Source of the DNA: Cercis canadensis
Lineage: Eukaryota > Streptophyta > Magnoliopsida > Fabales > Fabaceae
Length of the DNA: 64,000 nt
Direction: 5' to 3'
Assembly (NCBI GenBank): GCA_003255065.1
Contig: QAOA01008160.1
Location: 110,234-174,233 of the forward strand
Part shown: piece by piece, positions 44,377-57,689 of the stretch
Layout of the letters: each line of letters begins with the position of its first letter
Position numbering within the stretch: position 1 is the first letter of the stretch
Notes under the pieces: generated by a model
Database searches by the model: none
What the model saw: only the letters and a program-made list of their open reading frames with translations
What the model was told of the DNA's origin: nothing
Position numbers and translations under genes: made by a program

Positions 44377-46565
44377 GTAAATTCTATGCAACCCTTGATC
44401 CCTAGATTTCAATTTCGTCATTTTTTGACAAAAAATATAATGGTTGGTTGCCTAACTGGGAACTTTTGCCTAGGTTAAGGACTCGCTTTCTCTCCTATCA
44501 TTCCCTTGGAGAACTTTCACGCTTCATCTATCAATGAACAGCGGATTGACAAAGCTCTTGGCATTGCTACGCTCGAGCTGGATCAGATGCGAGCGGTATA
44601 TGTAAAGGAGATGGTTCTCTCTGATCTATCTCTTTGATTTACCAGAATTTTGCCCTCCTTCGATTAGCCGGCTTCTTTATGTTTCAGTAGCAGTTTTGAA
44701 TTATGGGTCTTAGTATGTAATTTTTGTATTCGAATGGGCATTGCAATAATTTAACCCATTCTTTCTGGTAACCGGAAAATCTGAGACTTGTTAATGACAA
44801 AGTCACATGTTTATCTCTTATTTATTGTTTTTGTGAAGTATACCATACTACAAATATATAGAAAGTAGGTAAGAAACCTCCAATATTAAACTGTTCTGAA
44901 AACTTCAAGAAAAGGTTTTCCCTGGGTAAGTTAGCAACTGGTTAATTTACCATTCGGCGATGCAAGTAATTGCTTAATTTATTGACTACTGTTTGGCAGG
45001 GTTTCTTTTTTCTCGTAACGTGTCATGGTTTCTAGGTCATATTTAGTGTTTGTTCATGTATAGGTGGAGTGTGCTTCATGCATTAGAGTTTCCGGGGGTT
45101 GTTGTGCGGAGCTAGTTTAGATTTGGGGATAGAGGAAGATGATGATGATATAAATATAGCTTTTATGGCCTCCATAAGGCTTAGATGACGAAGGGGAAAA
45201 AGATCGTTAATGGGGTGCGATCATGTCCAACTCTTCAATGGTTAGATCTCAAGTTTTGCCCTCTGATTGGGGAAAAGCCTCATGGATGAGCCAGTGAAAA
45301 GAGGCATGTTATGTGAATCCAAATCTCAAGTTTGGGAGCAGATGGCTAATAGGAGACTCTTCCTATTTTATGAGTTTAATTATAGTTTTATTTGTTGAAA
45401 AAAGAAATTAACTACTTTGTAAAATTAATTTTTTTTAGCTTGATAGAAATAAAATAGAGAATTATTGGTGGGTGACTCAGACAAAAAAAATTTCTAGTGG
45501 GTGACTAAAAATAATTCGTAATGGGTGAGACTTGAATCCTGATAAATTTTTAAAATTATCCTTTTATTTAGAGGGATAATTATTTATTTTTCAGTGATCG
45601 TTATGACCACACATATAGTGAGCACATAATAATTAATGGTCAAAAGATACAAAAAAAAGAAGAAGGAATCATTGTGTTAATGTCTCTGTATCACACGATG
45701 ATCATTGATTAAGACACAAAAAATTGATCAGTGATCATGACCACTAAAAAACACTAACAACTTTCTAAGCAAGTGAACAATTTTTATAAATTCACATAGG
45801 TTGCAAGTGTCGCCCACTAAAATATATTTTTTGTTTAATCACCCTTAAAAAAATATTATAATTTTAGTCACTTACAAATAATTATTACAATATAATATCA
45901 TAGCAAAGAGGAGAATTTTTTTTTTAAAAAAATTGTAGTTACAGTATCTATGCGGAAAAAAAAACAAAGTAGCAGTAGCACATGATNTAACTTTAACCAA
46001 TAACTCAATACAAAATATTGAAATTTTATATTGAGTTGATATCCTTGGGCCCACACGGTTTGTGATATTTAGGAGCACAAGGCAAATTAATTATGATCTT
46101 AGGAATCTCCGGGCAATTCAAAATCGCATATTTCGTTTTTTAATTGCTTTCACTAGGACTAAATATATATATGTCATTTAAGTCAATAGCAACTAGCTAG
46201 GGCAAAATTATAAAATTACAACTTAATATAGTTTTTGCGACTTGTGGCCAAACTGTTGCTTGTAATTCTAGGTATTAATTGTTAGGAGAATGGCCTTTAA
46301 AAAATATAAAAATATGCATAAGTCTTCTTGTAAATGGCTATATATAAAGCAGATTCAAGCTTGAATCTGTGCTTCTACAACGCATTGAAATGGAACAGTA
46401 GGTGAAAGCAGCATGACCTCTCATGCAATTGGTCCTAACAACCATAGTCGACGGGCTCAACTGGTATAAAATCCATATGTACTTTCTTTCCTCTTTTGCT
46501 AAAAGTTGCTGTTTTACATTCCTAGATCATAACTATGATAGAAACATTTTTTACCAGAAACTCTC

Positions 46566-46566
<1 letters not shown>

Positions 46567-46606
<40 letters not shown>
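46567..46606. repeat. AT microsatellite
   Basis: Nineteen to twenty uninterrupted AT dinucleotides. Confidence 0.9.
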
Positions 46607-46609
<3 letters not shown>

Positions 46610-49464
46610 TTTAGCTAGAGGCTACATAAAGATAAGTATATCTTCTCTAAAAATTTCACGTCATCTAGTTCTAATGGGATTTGAACATAAGACTTTTATG
46701 ATAGAAGGCCAAGTACTTAATCGTTGGAGTGTCTCCTTGAAGACTTACAAATACATATATGATCAATGGAGTTTATGCTCGTCATTTAGGTAATGTATGT
46801 CTTCTAATCTATTTATTTTATGTTGTTTAGAATAATGTTATGTACACAACTCTTACAATCACAATAATTTACAATTATATCGCTTGCAAAATTAGACGGG
46901 TAAATTTTTTTTGAGTAGATTGACTTGAATGATCATATAGAGCCATTTGTATGTTAGTTCGTAGTTATCAATGGAAAAATTATATAAAAAGAATTAGACT
47001 ATTATTTATATATATTAGAAGGTCTATCCATTGTCGGTAAGGAGGATATTCGGCATGCCTTTTTTTGTTTGTTCTTTCATCTTTTCATATTTGACCAGGC
47101 AGTAATGTTCCTTAAATATGAACGTTATCAATGTGTCAGGTAAAGGGTATACTTGCACCTTGTCTATTAGTATTTACCATTTTACCTTAACAACTTCTCT
47201 CATCTCATTCTATTACGTACAGAGATTTGAACTTCAAACCTTATATAAAATACCCAAATTTTACAGCAATATTGGATTATATCTAATGGTTCATTTTTAT
47301 CACTTTAGCTGCGTCGCGGCCATGGATGCAGCTCACCTATCTCCTTTTCCTGTCCTACCAATGCATGCTGACTAAAATATAATGATAGCATTTAGTTTTT
47401 CTTCGTCCCTCAAGCATATTTCATGTTTCATCGTCAACAAGGAGACATGTCCACAATTCTTCAACAAGCAGCGCAACAAATTGATCAATTCCAACAATAT
47501 CTTGTATTCTGATGCACCCATCCATTCCCTGTCCCCTTCTTTTGTCGTCCCTCAACCATATTTCACAATTTCGTTAACTATCTTCGTATGGTTGTTTGAA
47601 TTTATCCACAACTTCAACAGTTAACCTTGATTTCAATGTGAAACAGAATATACAGAGAAATCCCAGAAACGCAAAAAGCCCACATCGAATAAGCAAAACG
47701 AAGGAGGAAGAAAATACAAAACTGGACTAAGATTTGAATCTTACAAGGATGTTTCGTCAATAAATCTAAAATTCTCTTCACCCATCTTACTCTTCTACGG
47801 TCTTACCACCAAGACCCTATAGTTGTAGCTTCAAAGCTAGATTTCGTCTTAAACAAGGTTTTTTTTTTCTTTTTGGCCATGTCTTAAACAAGGTTGAAGA
47901 GCTTCATTAATCTTTGAAATCCACGAGTAGATTTTCTTCGTTAACAATACAGAGATTTTTTTTTAGTTATATATAAGAGATTGAGCTATATATTAATCTC
48001 TCACGAACTACCAAAACTTATCAACATTAAATCATACCTAATAAGTTAACAATACCAAAATCTAACAAAAATTGTCTAAAAGGTCGGATAATAGACTGCA
48101 AGATGTTATTCCATTGCATGTATCAAACATACATAAACAATAGAATAGATCGAGTGAACTTTTATAAACATATTCCAAGCATTCTAACAAGATCTTTCAT
48201 TCAATTCTAGCTCATTTTATTTCTATTCCAAATTTGCAAAATTTTGATTTGTGTGTGTGGAATGCATTGTAATCATTAAAGAAGCTGAGTATGGGACAAG
48301 AGACACAGTTACAAACGTTTGCATTTTTCCTTATATTAAAACTAGAGCTTAGAAAATGGGTTAGGCCAATGGATTAGCCTGCAAGAATGAAGAGTTAAAC
48401 TATAAAAATGCTGGCATGAATAGAATTGGGTCAATTTGGGTTCAGGCTAGGCTAGCTTTTTTTTTTTTTTTAAGGTTAGACAACACCATCAAATCATATT
48501 AGTAAGTGTTATTTAGAATTGAAAGTATACACTACTACAATTTGTTTAATTACTTATGCATATTTATTTTAAATTTACACTTAGATAAGTATTTTTTTTT
48601 TATATATTTTTGACTCTTTATTTTAATTTTATTTATTATTTTTATACATACTTTATTTTGTTCAATTAGATTCATTAATAAGTTAGCATAAAATAACTAA
48701 AAAAAAAAAAAAAGCTTNAGCCTAAAATAACTTAAAAAAAAAAAAGAAGCTTGAATCCTTGTTAATTTTTAGCCTAATTACAAATACAAATAGCTTAAAA
48801 AATTCAAAAAAAAAAGTGAACTGACCCATTTTGACCTGTAGGCTGTAGAGGGCTGGATTGGATTGGCAATATTTTGGCCCAAATAAAAACAGGGTCAAAT
48901 TGTCTAAGCCCGTGGCCCGACCAAACTGGGCAGGTTGGCCCATTTCCCAATTCTAATTAAAACTTTGAAGGGCCTTTAATTGCAAATGAATATTAGTTTA
49001 TCTGATAGATCAGTATGTTTAATTATTTTGAAACTCAGCTGAGGCCCATATGCATTACCCACTGGACTCTTCCCTTCTTTAATTTAAATCCTGAATAAAT
49101 ATTGAATATGACACTACTTAAAGCAAAAACTGAATGATGGGCTCCTTTAAACATTTGGTGAGTTTAAGAAGCCTGACTTACAAAATTGGGCTCACTAACT
49201 ACTTCAACCCACGCGACGTTTCTCACTTGTTAAAGCAAGATGGCCATAGTTATTTCACACAGGACCCAAACTTCAAAGATGTTTCATATAATTCTTTTCT
49301 ATAAAAATTCTCTAGTCATTCTAATCTTTTAATAAATAAGGCACTGAAATAGTAACAATTTGATGATTGTAACACTTTTTGTATTTTATAACTTTATCCC
49401 TTTGAAGGTGAATCTTTGACTTGGATAGTTATCATGTTCACAGTTCACTATGGGAACATATCAT

Positions 49465-49734
49465 TAAATTTAGGGAGTCATAATTTTTATACTTGATTTT
49501 GCTAATAACACATCTTATTTAATGTTTAAATATAATATAAATTAATTTACTCTCATTTAACATAGAAAATTTTTAGTCAATTGTAAAAAAATTTATTTAT
49601 TATAAAAAGTTTTTAGTGAAAATTAAAAAAAAATCATATTAATTGAGAGTAATTTAATCTATATTATATTTAAATATTAAATATGATGTGTCATTAATAA
49701 AATAGAGTGTGTAAATAATGGCTCTCTAAATTTA
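49465..49734. mobile_element. MITE-like element with ~90-bp inverted arms
   Basis: The left arm TAAATTTAGGGAGTCATAAT ... AACACATCTTATTTAATGTT ... TTTACTCTC is mirrored by the right arm, whose complement reads TAAATTTAGAGAGCCATTAT ... GACACATCATATTTAATATT ... ATTACTCTC. The ~270-bp unit could fold into one long hairpin. No coding capacity. Confidence 0.65.
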
Positions 49735-50772
49735 CCACTATGATCTAATTATATCGAACATCTTCCATGGCCTTAAAAAAGAAAGCCATGAGATAATCAA
49801 AATTTATGACTTCATTAGGTATGTGATAGAAAATATAAAAGGACAATGATAGAATGATTAACTACAGAAAATTTTAACTAGAAAGCAAAAGAAAAAAAAA
49901 ATTATAACACATTTACATTCATAATGATAACATACATTATCTTCTGGTAGAAATTTTTTTTCCTGTAATTTTTTGGTAGATCCATGATGATAAAATTTAG
50001 ACATTAACAAAAAGAAACTTAAATATACAATAAAATAAATATCCTTTTGACCACTACTGACTTCATTTTTTTTTTCATTAGATAAATGAAATTAAAATTT
50101 TTAATTGAAAATATGGGATATAAGAATTTGAATCTAGGAGATCTCTGAATTAATTCTGTTGTATGTGTTTGTGTGACCATTGACCTCCATTCTATCTTGC
50201 GAATGACTTACTTTTATAAGTCGATGAAAAATCAGTAGTTTGACCATACACTATATTTGAGGAGAGATTCCAATAAATTTTGGTCAGTTATCTTTTGCAG
50301 CGTTTGTTTTCCTCATTGTGTTATTGTCTGAAAATAAATAAAATTCAAACAAGGGTCCTATTAACATGTGTCGTAATGGCACATGTTAAGGAATGTTTTC
50401 AATTGATTTTTGTTTATGTGGGAAAAAAAAATTGATTTCTTGTTTTCGTAAAAATGTTGAAGTATTTCTTTTGTATTTTGAAGAAACATGTAGAAATATT
50501 TCCCTTGCTTTTACCCTTAAAAGAGATACGTAAATATGTAAAGGGATCATTTAAAATTAAGATTTTACACAGTAATTTGCACTTGTGAAGTCACTCCATT
50601 TAAAGTTTTTATTTATCTCAAACATTAAAAAGGAAGGCTGAGGTTGGGGGCTTTCCCTATTGGCCAACTTAACCTACCTACACTCTACAAAAGAAAAAAA
50701 ACATAACAGAAAATCCTACCTATTCCCTTCCACTCCACTGATCTGGTTTGTGTTAGCTTCAAGCCTTCAACC

Positions 50773-51606
50773 ATGGCTCCTACCAATGAAATTACTGCTG
50801 CCACCATCACTTCAAACCCAAAACCAACAAAAGACGAGTTTGAAGGCTCTGGTTCTTCGATCCCATCATTCCCAACACCATCTCCCTCTGCTACACCCTC
50901 ATCATTATCAGGACACTTCTCTTCATCAGGTATGCTGTCAAGCTTTGTCCATGGCTCTTATTTTCGCTTGGGTCGCTCCCACAGCCTTCCCATTTTATCG
51001 TACTTGTTCCGAAGCTCTGCATCGTCTTCACCTATGACTATGGGATCTTCACAACCGGTGTCGCACAGCTCTTCAGCGGCTGCAAACATTAACCAAGCCC
51101 GAATCTGGGGTTGGGAAACATTTCTATCATTTCTGATGAGAGTTTACAACGTAATGAGGCAGACAGATTCGGAGCCGGACCTGGCGTCCATTCACCCCAT
51201 GTTATGGAGCATTGAGAATTATGAAATCAGCAAGCAAATACTAGTGAGTATTGGAATTGCTATGGGGGCTGGTCTATATTTTTCCAATAGCCCAGTCATC
51301 AAGAAAATAGGAATGGGAATAGTCGCAGATACTCTTCCAGTAACTTTTGCGACTCTTTTAATTGGACTTCTGCTTCGAAAGATCTCCGTAAAATACTCTT
51401 TCCTGTTTCAGCTTGTAGGAATCGGGTTGGGGGTATTTGCATTCTCAGCCTCGTGCTTTAGCTTTCTAAGCGAGGTATATTATAAATGGATCCCTGTAGT
51501 CACTGGCCTGCTGTGTCTCAGTCTACTTGTTATGCCAGCTGTAGCCTTAATCTCATACGATGGAACGATATCTGAAGAAGAGAATGATCTTGAAAGAGGA
51601 GATTAA
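50773..51606 (+). CDS. Membrane protein of unknown function, 277 residues
   Basis: A single uninterrupted exon starting at the ATG of ACCATGGCTCC, a good plant start context. The N-terminal ~110 residues are Ser/Pro/Thr-rich and look disordered (SFPTPSPSATPSSLS). After a region containing WGWETFLSFLMRVYNVMRQ and HPMLWSIENYEISKQ, four hydrophobic segments follow at about residues 156-174, 183-203, 212-236 and 240-261. The C-terminal tail is acidic (SEEENDLERGD). A plastid transit peptide is possible from the N-terminal composition, but it is short of Arg/Lys, so location is open. The length of the frame, its codon-like texture and the 3' end with AATGTAATAATGAAGC argue for a real gene. I do not recognise the family. 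Confidence 0.75.
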   Translation: MAPTNEITAATITSNPKPTKDEFEGSGSSIPSFPTPSPSATPSSLSGHFSSSGMLSSFVHGSYFRLGRSHSLPILSYLFRSSASSSPMTMGSSQPVSHSSSAAANINQARIWGWETFLSFLMRVYNVMRQTDSEPDLASIHPMLWSIENYEISKQILVSIGIAMGAGLYFSNSPVIKKIGMGIVADTLPVTFATLLIGLLLRKISVKYSFLFQLVGIGLGVFAFSASCFSFLSEVYYKWIPVVTGLLCLSLLVMPAVALISYDGTISEEENDLERGD

Positions 51607-51989
51607 CAAAAAGGCCTAGTATTTTTTCATGTTTGTCAAGTGTCACTGGGTCTTTTATGTCTAGTCAGTTTATAGTTTTGTGTTCTGGCTTTTGGGTTTC
51701 TTCTTAATGCATGTGCCTCGATTTTGCTGTGCAAGGAAAGTGTAATGTAACAGTATAGGGGAAGGAGCTCTAATGTAATAATGAAGCATTAATGTTTTAT
51801 TGAGAATCATTTGGTTTCTTTACAAAAGTTCACAAACTATGTATCCAAAATCTTGCCCTTAAACAGATCTCAGGCATATTTTATATTAAAACTAGGATTA
51901 ATGTTCTTCTCATTGATGAATGATCTTATTGTCATCTGTGTTAAAAGGGGAAAAAAAAGGTCCAATAAAAAAAAAATGAAAATGTGCTG
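51607..51989 (+). other. 3' flank of the 277-residue gene
   Basis: T-rich 3' UTR-like sequence with overlapping AATAA-like signals around 51772-51785, then AT-rich spacer. Nothing else recognised. Confidence 0.4.
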
Positions 51990-52990
51990 TTTCTAACACA
52001 AGAAATGGTGCATTAATTTGATATCTTTATTGGAGATTGGTGCCAGTGGGGATGTAAATGGCAGTAAATTTTGTTATTCTCAGAAACGACCTGAGCTTAT
52101 TTCATGAAGTAAAATAAATGTCTTCATTGCCTATCATGCAAACTCTGTAGGCCACAATCTCTTTAATTCAATCAACGCAAAGACTGCTGTTGGTAGAGTT
52201 GTTGAAGTTGAGGAGGAAGCGACATAGGATCAAATTTCTCAAGAGAATAAAGTTTAAGACTTCTTTCACTTTGAAGAGGAGGACCAAGATACACGGAGCA
52301 CAGTACTTCACTTCTCTCAGCCAACATCCCCAGCATCCGAAGCAAGTTCAAGTGAAGTTTCTATAAAGATAGGAAGTATCCAAGATATCTATGAGTAAGA
52401 TCTCTATGTTAAAATTCAAGGTTACAATACATTGGTAGTTTAGATGTGATGAATTGATTTACTAGAAATAATTATTCCAAGCATGTTTGAAAATTTCAGG
52501 GCGGCTGTGCCTCATAGAGTGGAGATGATTGACATAGGTCTTAAGTCATATTGTTTAGGGATTGAAGCGAAGCAAATGAATAATGGAATTTTCATTTCAC
52601 AAGTAAGTTATGCAACATATGTTCTTCAAAAGTTGATTCCAGATTATTCAACACTTCCATTGAATCCAGCATAGTTAAGACAGATGATGGAGAAAGGAGA
52701 AATATACTTGACATATAAATACAATACCAAACACTCTATTTGCTGCTGGGATGGTGAGATGGTAGGGAAAGTCCTTTCATCACTCGATTGAAGGGAGCCA
52801 AGTGAGGCCTTTTTTATTTGAAAATATAACTGTTTTTGGGACCTCTTGTACATTTTCAAACTATTTCAAATTATATTCTTGATTAGATAGAGTAGGGAAA
52901 CCGGCAAGGAGTTCCCATTCTGACTGAGTCTTAATCCCATTCTATCTCTCCATTTTGAGGGAAAGAGCAGGGTGGAATGAAACATTCTAT

Positions 52991-53510
52991 AATGGATTCT
53001 TTCTCCACTTCTTCCACTGAAACCTCCCTCTCTTCTTGAAGTTCAGTAGCTGAAAGATATTAATAGAAACTAGGGAAGAGCCTAGTTTAAAACTTGTTGA
53101 TTATTTTGATCAATTTGTCGCAGATCGGTTTGGATGATGGGAAAATAATTAGAGGGTTTGTTTTATTTTAAACTTGAAAGTTTATCACTTTCAACTTTGT
53201 GAGTCTTTGTTTCTATCTCTTGTGCGTGCCATGCCCCGTATGACTTAAAAGATATTTGATGAAATAACTTTATTCATGAGGTATGGAAGCAACTGAAATA
53301 TTTGTCAAATGAGAAAAATTAATCAATAGATATCATTTTATACTAGAGTGTATTGCCACAAAGGAATTGCAACTCATTTGTGAAATCTCTTTACCAAGTT
53401 GTCAATACATAATTTGCATCCATCAACCACTGTATGGTATTTTTCTTAAGATGCACATTTTGTTGGAAATTAATAAAGGGATTAAACTTTTGCAAATTAT
53501 ACATTTTTTA
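52991..53510 (+). repeat. ~520-bp tandem repeat inside the copia remnant, copy 1
   Basis: Starts AATGGATTCTTTCTCCACTT and runs through the RNase H zone to GCAAATTATACATT. It is repeated at 53532-54043 with a period of about 541 bp and roughly 90% identity by eye. Confidence 0.8.
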
Positions 53511-53531
53511 GGGTCAAAACTAGCCCTAGAA

Positions 53532-54043
53532 AATGGATTCTTTCTCTTCTTCTTCCACTAAAACCTACATCTCTTCATGAAGTTCAGTAGCTGAAAGATA
53601 ATTAATAGAAACCAGGGACTGATCCTAGTTTAAAATTTGTTAATTATTTTGATCAATTTGTGTCAGATCGGTTTGGATGATGGGAAAATAATTAGAGGGT
53701 TTGTTTTATTTTAAACTTGAAAGTTTATCACTTTCAACTGTGAGTCTTTGTTTCCATCTCTTGTGCTTCTTATGCCCCATATGACTTAGATGATTGATGA
53801 AATATAACTTCATTCATGAGATATGGAAGCAACTGAAATATTTGTCAATGATAAAAATTAATCAATAGATATCATTTTATCCTAGAGTGTATTGCCACCA
53901 AGGAATTGCAACTCATTTGTGAACTCTCTTTATCACCAAGTTATCAATGCATATTTTGTATCCATCAACCACTGTTTTCACAAGATGCACATTTTGTTGG
54001 AAATTAATAAAGGGATTAAACTATGCAAATTATACATTCTTGG
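53532..54043 (+). repeat. ~520-bp tandem repeat inside the copia remnant, copy 2
   Basis: Second copy, starting AATGGATTCTTTCTCTTCTT. It ends with the same GCAAATTATACATT and contains several small indels relative to the first copy. Confidence 0.8.
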
Positions 54044-55959
54044 AAATTAGTTAAGATATCTAGTTTCTAACACAAAATGATGCATTAATCTGATATTTCT
54101 ATAGGGAATCATGATTTGTTCGGTGAAGACTACTCAGAAGCTCCGAGAATACAAAATGGTGATGACTGTTAATATTCCGTTGGATATAGTCAAGTTTCTT
54201 TTGATTCTCTTGTATTTCCAAATTTTCTATATTAACCATGGTAAAGTAAGTTACTTGGTGCAATTTCTTTTTGGGTTTATTGTTACTATAAGGATACGCC
54301 TTAGGATAGATACAAAAGAGGAATGAGCTAAACTTGATGAAAGACGTGAAAACTTTTTGTCTTCATCACCTATGATGCAAACTCTAAAGGTGCGCCTGCT
54401 CTTTAATCACATATATCAATGGAGATTAATATTGATGTTAGTAGAGATGTTGAAAGTCACAAGGAAGCAACGTGGGATTAGAAATTCTCAAGAAAAATGA
54501 AGTTTAAGAATTATTTTGCTTGTATTGAGAGGATGGCAAGAAAGAAGCAGCACTGGAGCACGATGCTCCTCACCTCGCTCATCCCACATCACCACAATCT
54601 AAAGCAGTGAAGGGTCAAGAAAGAAAGTAAGTTTCCAAGACATCTGTATAATTAAAATATTACATGTTCTTATGTTGTTTTATCTTTTGGCAGGTAGTAA
54701 ACCATTGAGATTTTAGGACGGTGTTAAAGATAAAAAGTAGATCAAAGCCTTCGATCAGGAGAGATCAAATCATTGAGAAAAAGAGGACTTGGGAGCTACC
54801 ATACCTTTCCAAAATACAAAATGTTATTGGGGACAAGTGTAAGTTGTTCAAACGAAAGAAGAATGCAAAGGATAGATATAGAGATCCAAAGGAAGGCTTA
54901 TTTCAGAAGGCTAGATATAAGCAAAAGGAACAACATAACTTGACTGTGAAGAGGTATTTTCTCATTTTCCCGATCAATTTGAAAAAAGGATACTAATTTT
55001 TCTTGCAGCTCAAAAGAAATGGAAAATCTATAAATTCGATGTAAAGTTTTCATTTATCAATTACTTCTTTAAAGAAAAAATCTACTTGTGAACAATCTTT
55101 GGGCTATGTGATTAAATGGCATGAAGATAGGTGCTAAAGTTGAGACTCTTGTACTATGGATGGAAGCTAGCACTAAGAATATGGAATTGCTATATTGATG
55201 AGTATTTACAAGTGAATTAAATAATTGAATGTCTACAAGAGTAGGCTCTCCATGTTGAAATTCAAGGTGACAGTACATTGTTTGTTTAGATGTAATGATT
55301 TTATATCATTATTTTTACTGGAGATAATCCTAACATGTATGAAGATGTCAAATGACTCATAAATTTGATATGACTGACATAGGTCTTAGATCATATTATT
55401 AATTTGGGCATTGAAGTGAGGCAAATGGATGATGCCATTTGATTCGACAAGTGGGTCTGACAATTTATTTGCTGCTGGGATGATACACGGGAAGCCCTTT
55501 TATCACTCAATTAAACGAAGTCAAGTAAAGAACTTCGTTATTCAAAAGGTATTTGCTTTTCGCATCTCTTATACATTTCAAAGAATTTTAAGCTTGTTGG
55601 TAATTGTCATAACAATATGTAGGACATCGGTTTAGAAGATGGGAAAATATTAGTGACTTTGTCTTATTTCAATGCAAATCTTACAATTTATTATCTATAG
55701 CAATTTCGATTTCTGAGTCTGAATAAAATTTCATCTTTGTTAGAATAACTTCTTTTTCTTCAAATGGAAGCAATTGAGATTCTGAACACATAGATATCAT
55801 TTGATCTTATAGTGTATTGCCACAAAGGAAGTACAGCTCATTTGTGCAATTTCTTGACAAAAAGTTGCTGACACACTTAGAAATCATCCAGGTATGATAT
55901 TTTTCAGAAGATGCTCTCTTTTGTTGGGAATTATTAAAAGATAAGGTTTAAGGAGGGGG

Positions 55960-56503
55960 TGTTGGAAATAAACTTGGGGTCTTCCTATGTGTAATACACT
56001 TCCGTACTTAAAGGGGGATTTCGAATTATAACTGGAATTAGTTTACTAGGTGATCAAATTATGCTAATTAATTATATATACTTCGGAATATTGAAAAGTT
56101 GATGAAATCTACTTCTAACACAACAAAAGATGCTTTAGTCTGATATTTAGGCAACTATGAAGTATGACATTTTTAATGAAGACTATTGTTGTTCTCTTGA
56201 ATGTAGTCTAGTTTATCTAAGGCTCCTCTATTTCTAGGTTTTATTATATTATATAAGGTTTGCAAGAATGTAGTGACAAGACTGAAAATAGTACTCTATT
56301 TTCATTTCTTCATCCTTCTTCCCATACCAAGCTATAATCATCACACCTCATGTTATATCCTCTCTTTTTCATCCCAACCTAGCAGTTATTGAAGTGAGTC
56401 TAGAACTCTATTTTGAGTATAGTATAAATATCCCTTGTATCAAGTAGGGTTGATGTCAAGTTGTAGCGCCAGAAATCAAGTCCCGTTTATTTGTCCATCT
56501 TCT

Positions 56504-56549
<46 letters not shown>

Positions 56550-56558
56550 CACCCAACA
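55960..56558 (+). mobile_element. Copia-type LTR with adjacent polypurine tract
   Basis: A polypurine tract (AAGGAGGGGG, 55950-55959) directly precedes TGTTGGAAAT, and the segment ends CCCAACA at 56558. TGTTGG and CCAACA form the short terminal inverted repeat expected of an LTR, giving 599 bp. Its position right after the copia RNase H remnants fits a 3' LTR. The matching 5' LTR was not found upstream in recognisable form, though a block at ~54065 resembles part of it. A CT microsatellite lies near its end. Confidence 0.55.
56509..56546. repeat. CT microsatellite
   Basis: About 18 uninterrupted CT dinucleotides, near the 3' end of the proposed copia LTR. Confidence 0.9.
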
Positions 56559-57434
56559 GGTGCCTTGCCTGATTATCATTAAATTACTGTGCTTGTAAAG
56601 AGATCAATGGCACAAAAAGAAAATATGATCTGATCGAATGAGGGTATTCTATAGCTTCACCTTGCAAGTTGTGAATGAAAAACTATTACTTACCATTATG
56701 CTTCTGTTATACAATTCAATGTGTGGAGGTCTTTAATTACCTTCTAGTTTTGCCTTCCAATTCATATCACTCCCTTTGATATTGATTGTGGAAATAAACA
56801 AGAAGAGAAAACTACAATTAAAGCCAAAAGTCTCATTCTTTCATTCTCTTATTTTTCTTCAGCAGCCAACCTACAAATATGTATTTGATACTCCAGTGCT
56901 GAGAAATGTTGAACCAGTTAATTAATGAAAAAATGAACATGAATCATGAATTGTATACCAACTTAATTACCACAAACTAGAATCAAATCTGCACAAAGTT
57001 AAGGAAATGGCACGTCCTTCTCTAGAAAATAAAGCAAAGAGGCAAATCTTTTGTAGCTTGTGCTAATGCCTGTAATACGTGTACATATGATAAACTTATG
57101 AATAGCCATGCTACAAAGACAAGTAGAGATCTCTCTTACCTCCTGCTGCTGCTGCTGAAAACTATTAGCTGTTATTAGGTTTATATATAGTGCAGCACAG
57201 TCTGGAATTCCTGGTTATTGACTCTTCCTTCTTGTGAAGGCCATTCATATATATTGTATCATATGTGATTTTATGTTTTTTTTCTTGTCAAAGGTCCAGT
57301 AGAAGAGATAAAGCTGGTCTTTCTTGAGCAAAGTAGCATCCAACATTCAGCTTCTATAGATTAAACATTTAAGCTCAGTAATCATTCAGCTAAGTTTAAG
57401 ATTTAGAAACTCTAGTTGTGCAGAATACAGCCAT
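56559..57434. other. Spacer between two retrotransposon remnants
   Basis: AT-rich sequence with a short CTG-repeat (57140-57157). No gene or RNA is recognised. Confidence 0.4.
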
Positions 57435-57689
57435 TGTGTAGACATCATTTTTTGTCCGGGTAAATTTGGTTTTTGTCAAAAAAAAAATGCATACATCAAT
57501 TTTATGAGTTTTGTGATCTTGGGCTTAGGTTTCTAATAAAAAAAAATTGATTTTTGCAAAATTCATGGGTAGAGCCCAACTTTTTTATTAGGCCCAATTG
57601 ATCTATTTTTATTTATAATATTTTTGTAAATTTAAAGTATTTTTTAATATATTAGTAAATAAGTAAATGTGGTATAGAGATATTTTAAG

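Larger units (their letters stand above)
44640..50600. other. Intergenic, AT-rich, repeats only
   Basis: About 6 kb with no gene I can support. It includes an AT microsatellite (46567-46606), a MITE (49465-49734), several poly-T/poly-A runs and the unresolved bases at 45987 and 48718. Frames of 60-85 codons show no domain. Confidence 0.45.
51990..55959 (+). mobile_element. Decayed, duplicated Ty1/copia pol remnants
   Basis: Two diverged units begin with a similar block (TTCTAACACA...TTAAT.TGATAT at ~51990 and ~54064). Each keeps pieces of copia pol in order: the integrase C-terminal zone (unit 2 can be read as DERRENF ... SRDVE-like, near 54330-54480), reverse transcriptase (unit 1: LGIEAKQMNNGIFISQ at 52550-52605; unit 2: a diverged match at 55370-55430), the LFAAGM motif (52737-52760 and 55452-55475) and the RNase H zone GLDDGKIIRGFV (53132 and 53672). 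Many stops and frame changes break every part, so nothing is functional. Unit 2 holds ~0.6 kb (54640-55230) not seen in unit 1. The strand of all fragments is plus. Confidence 0.7.
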
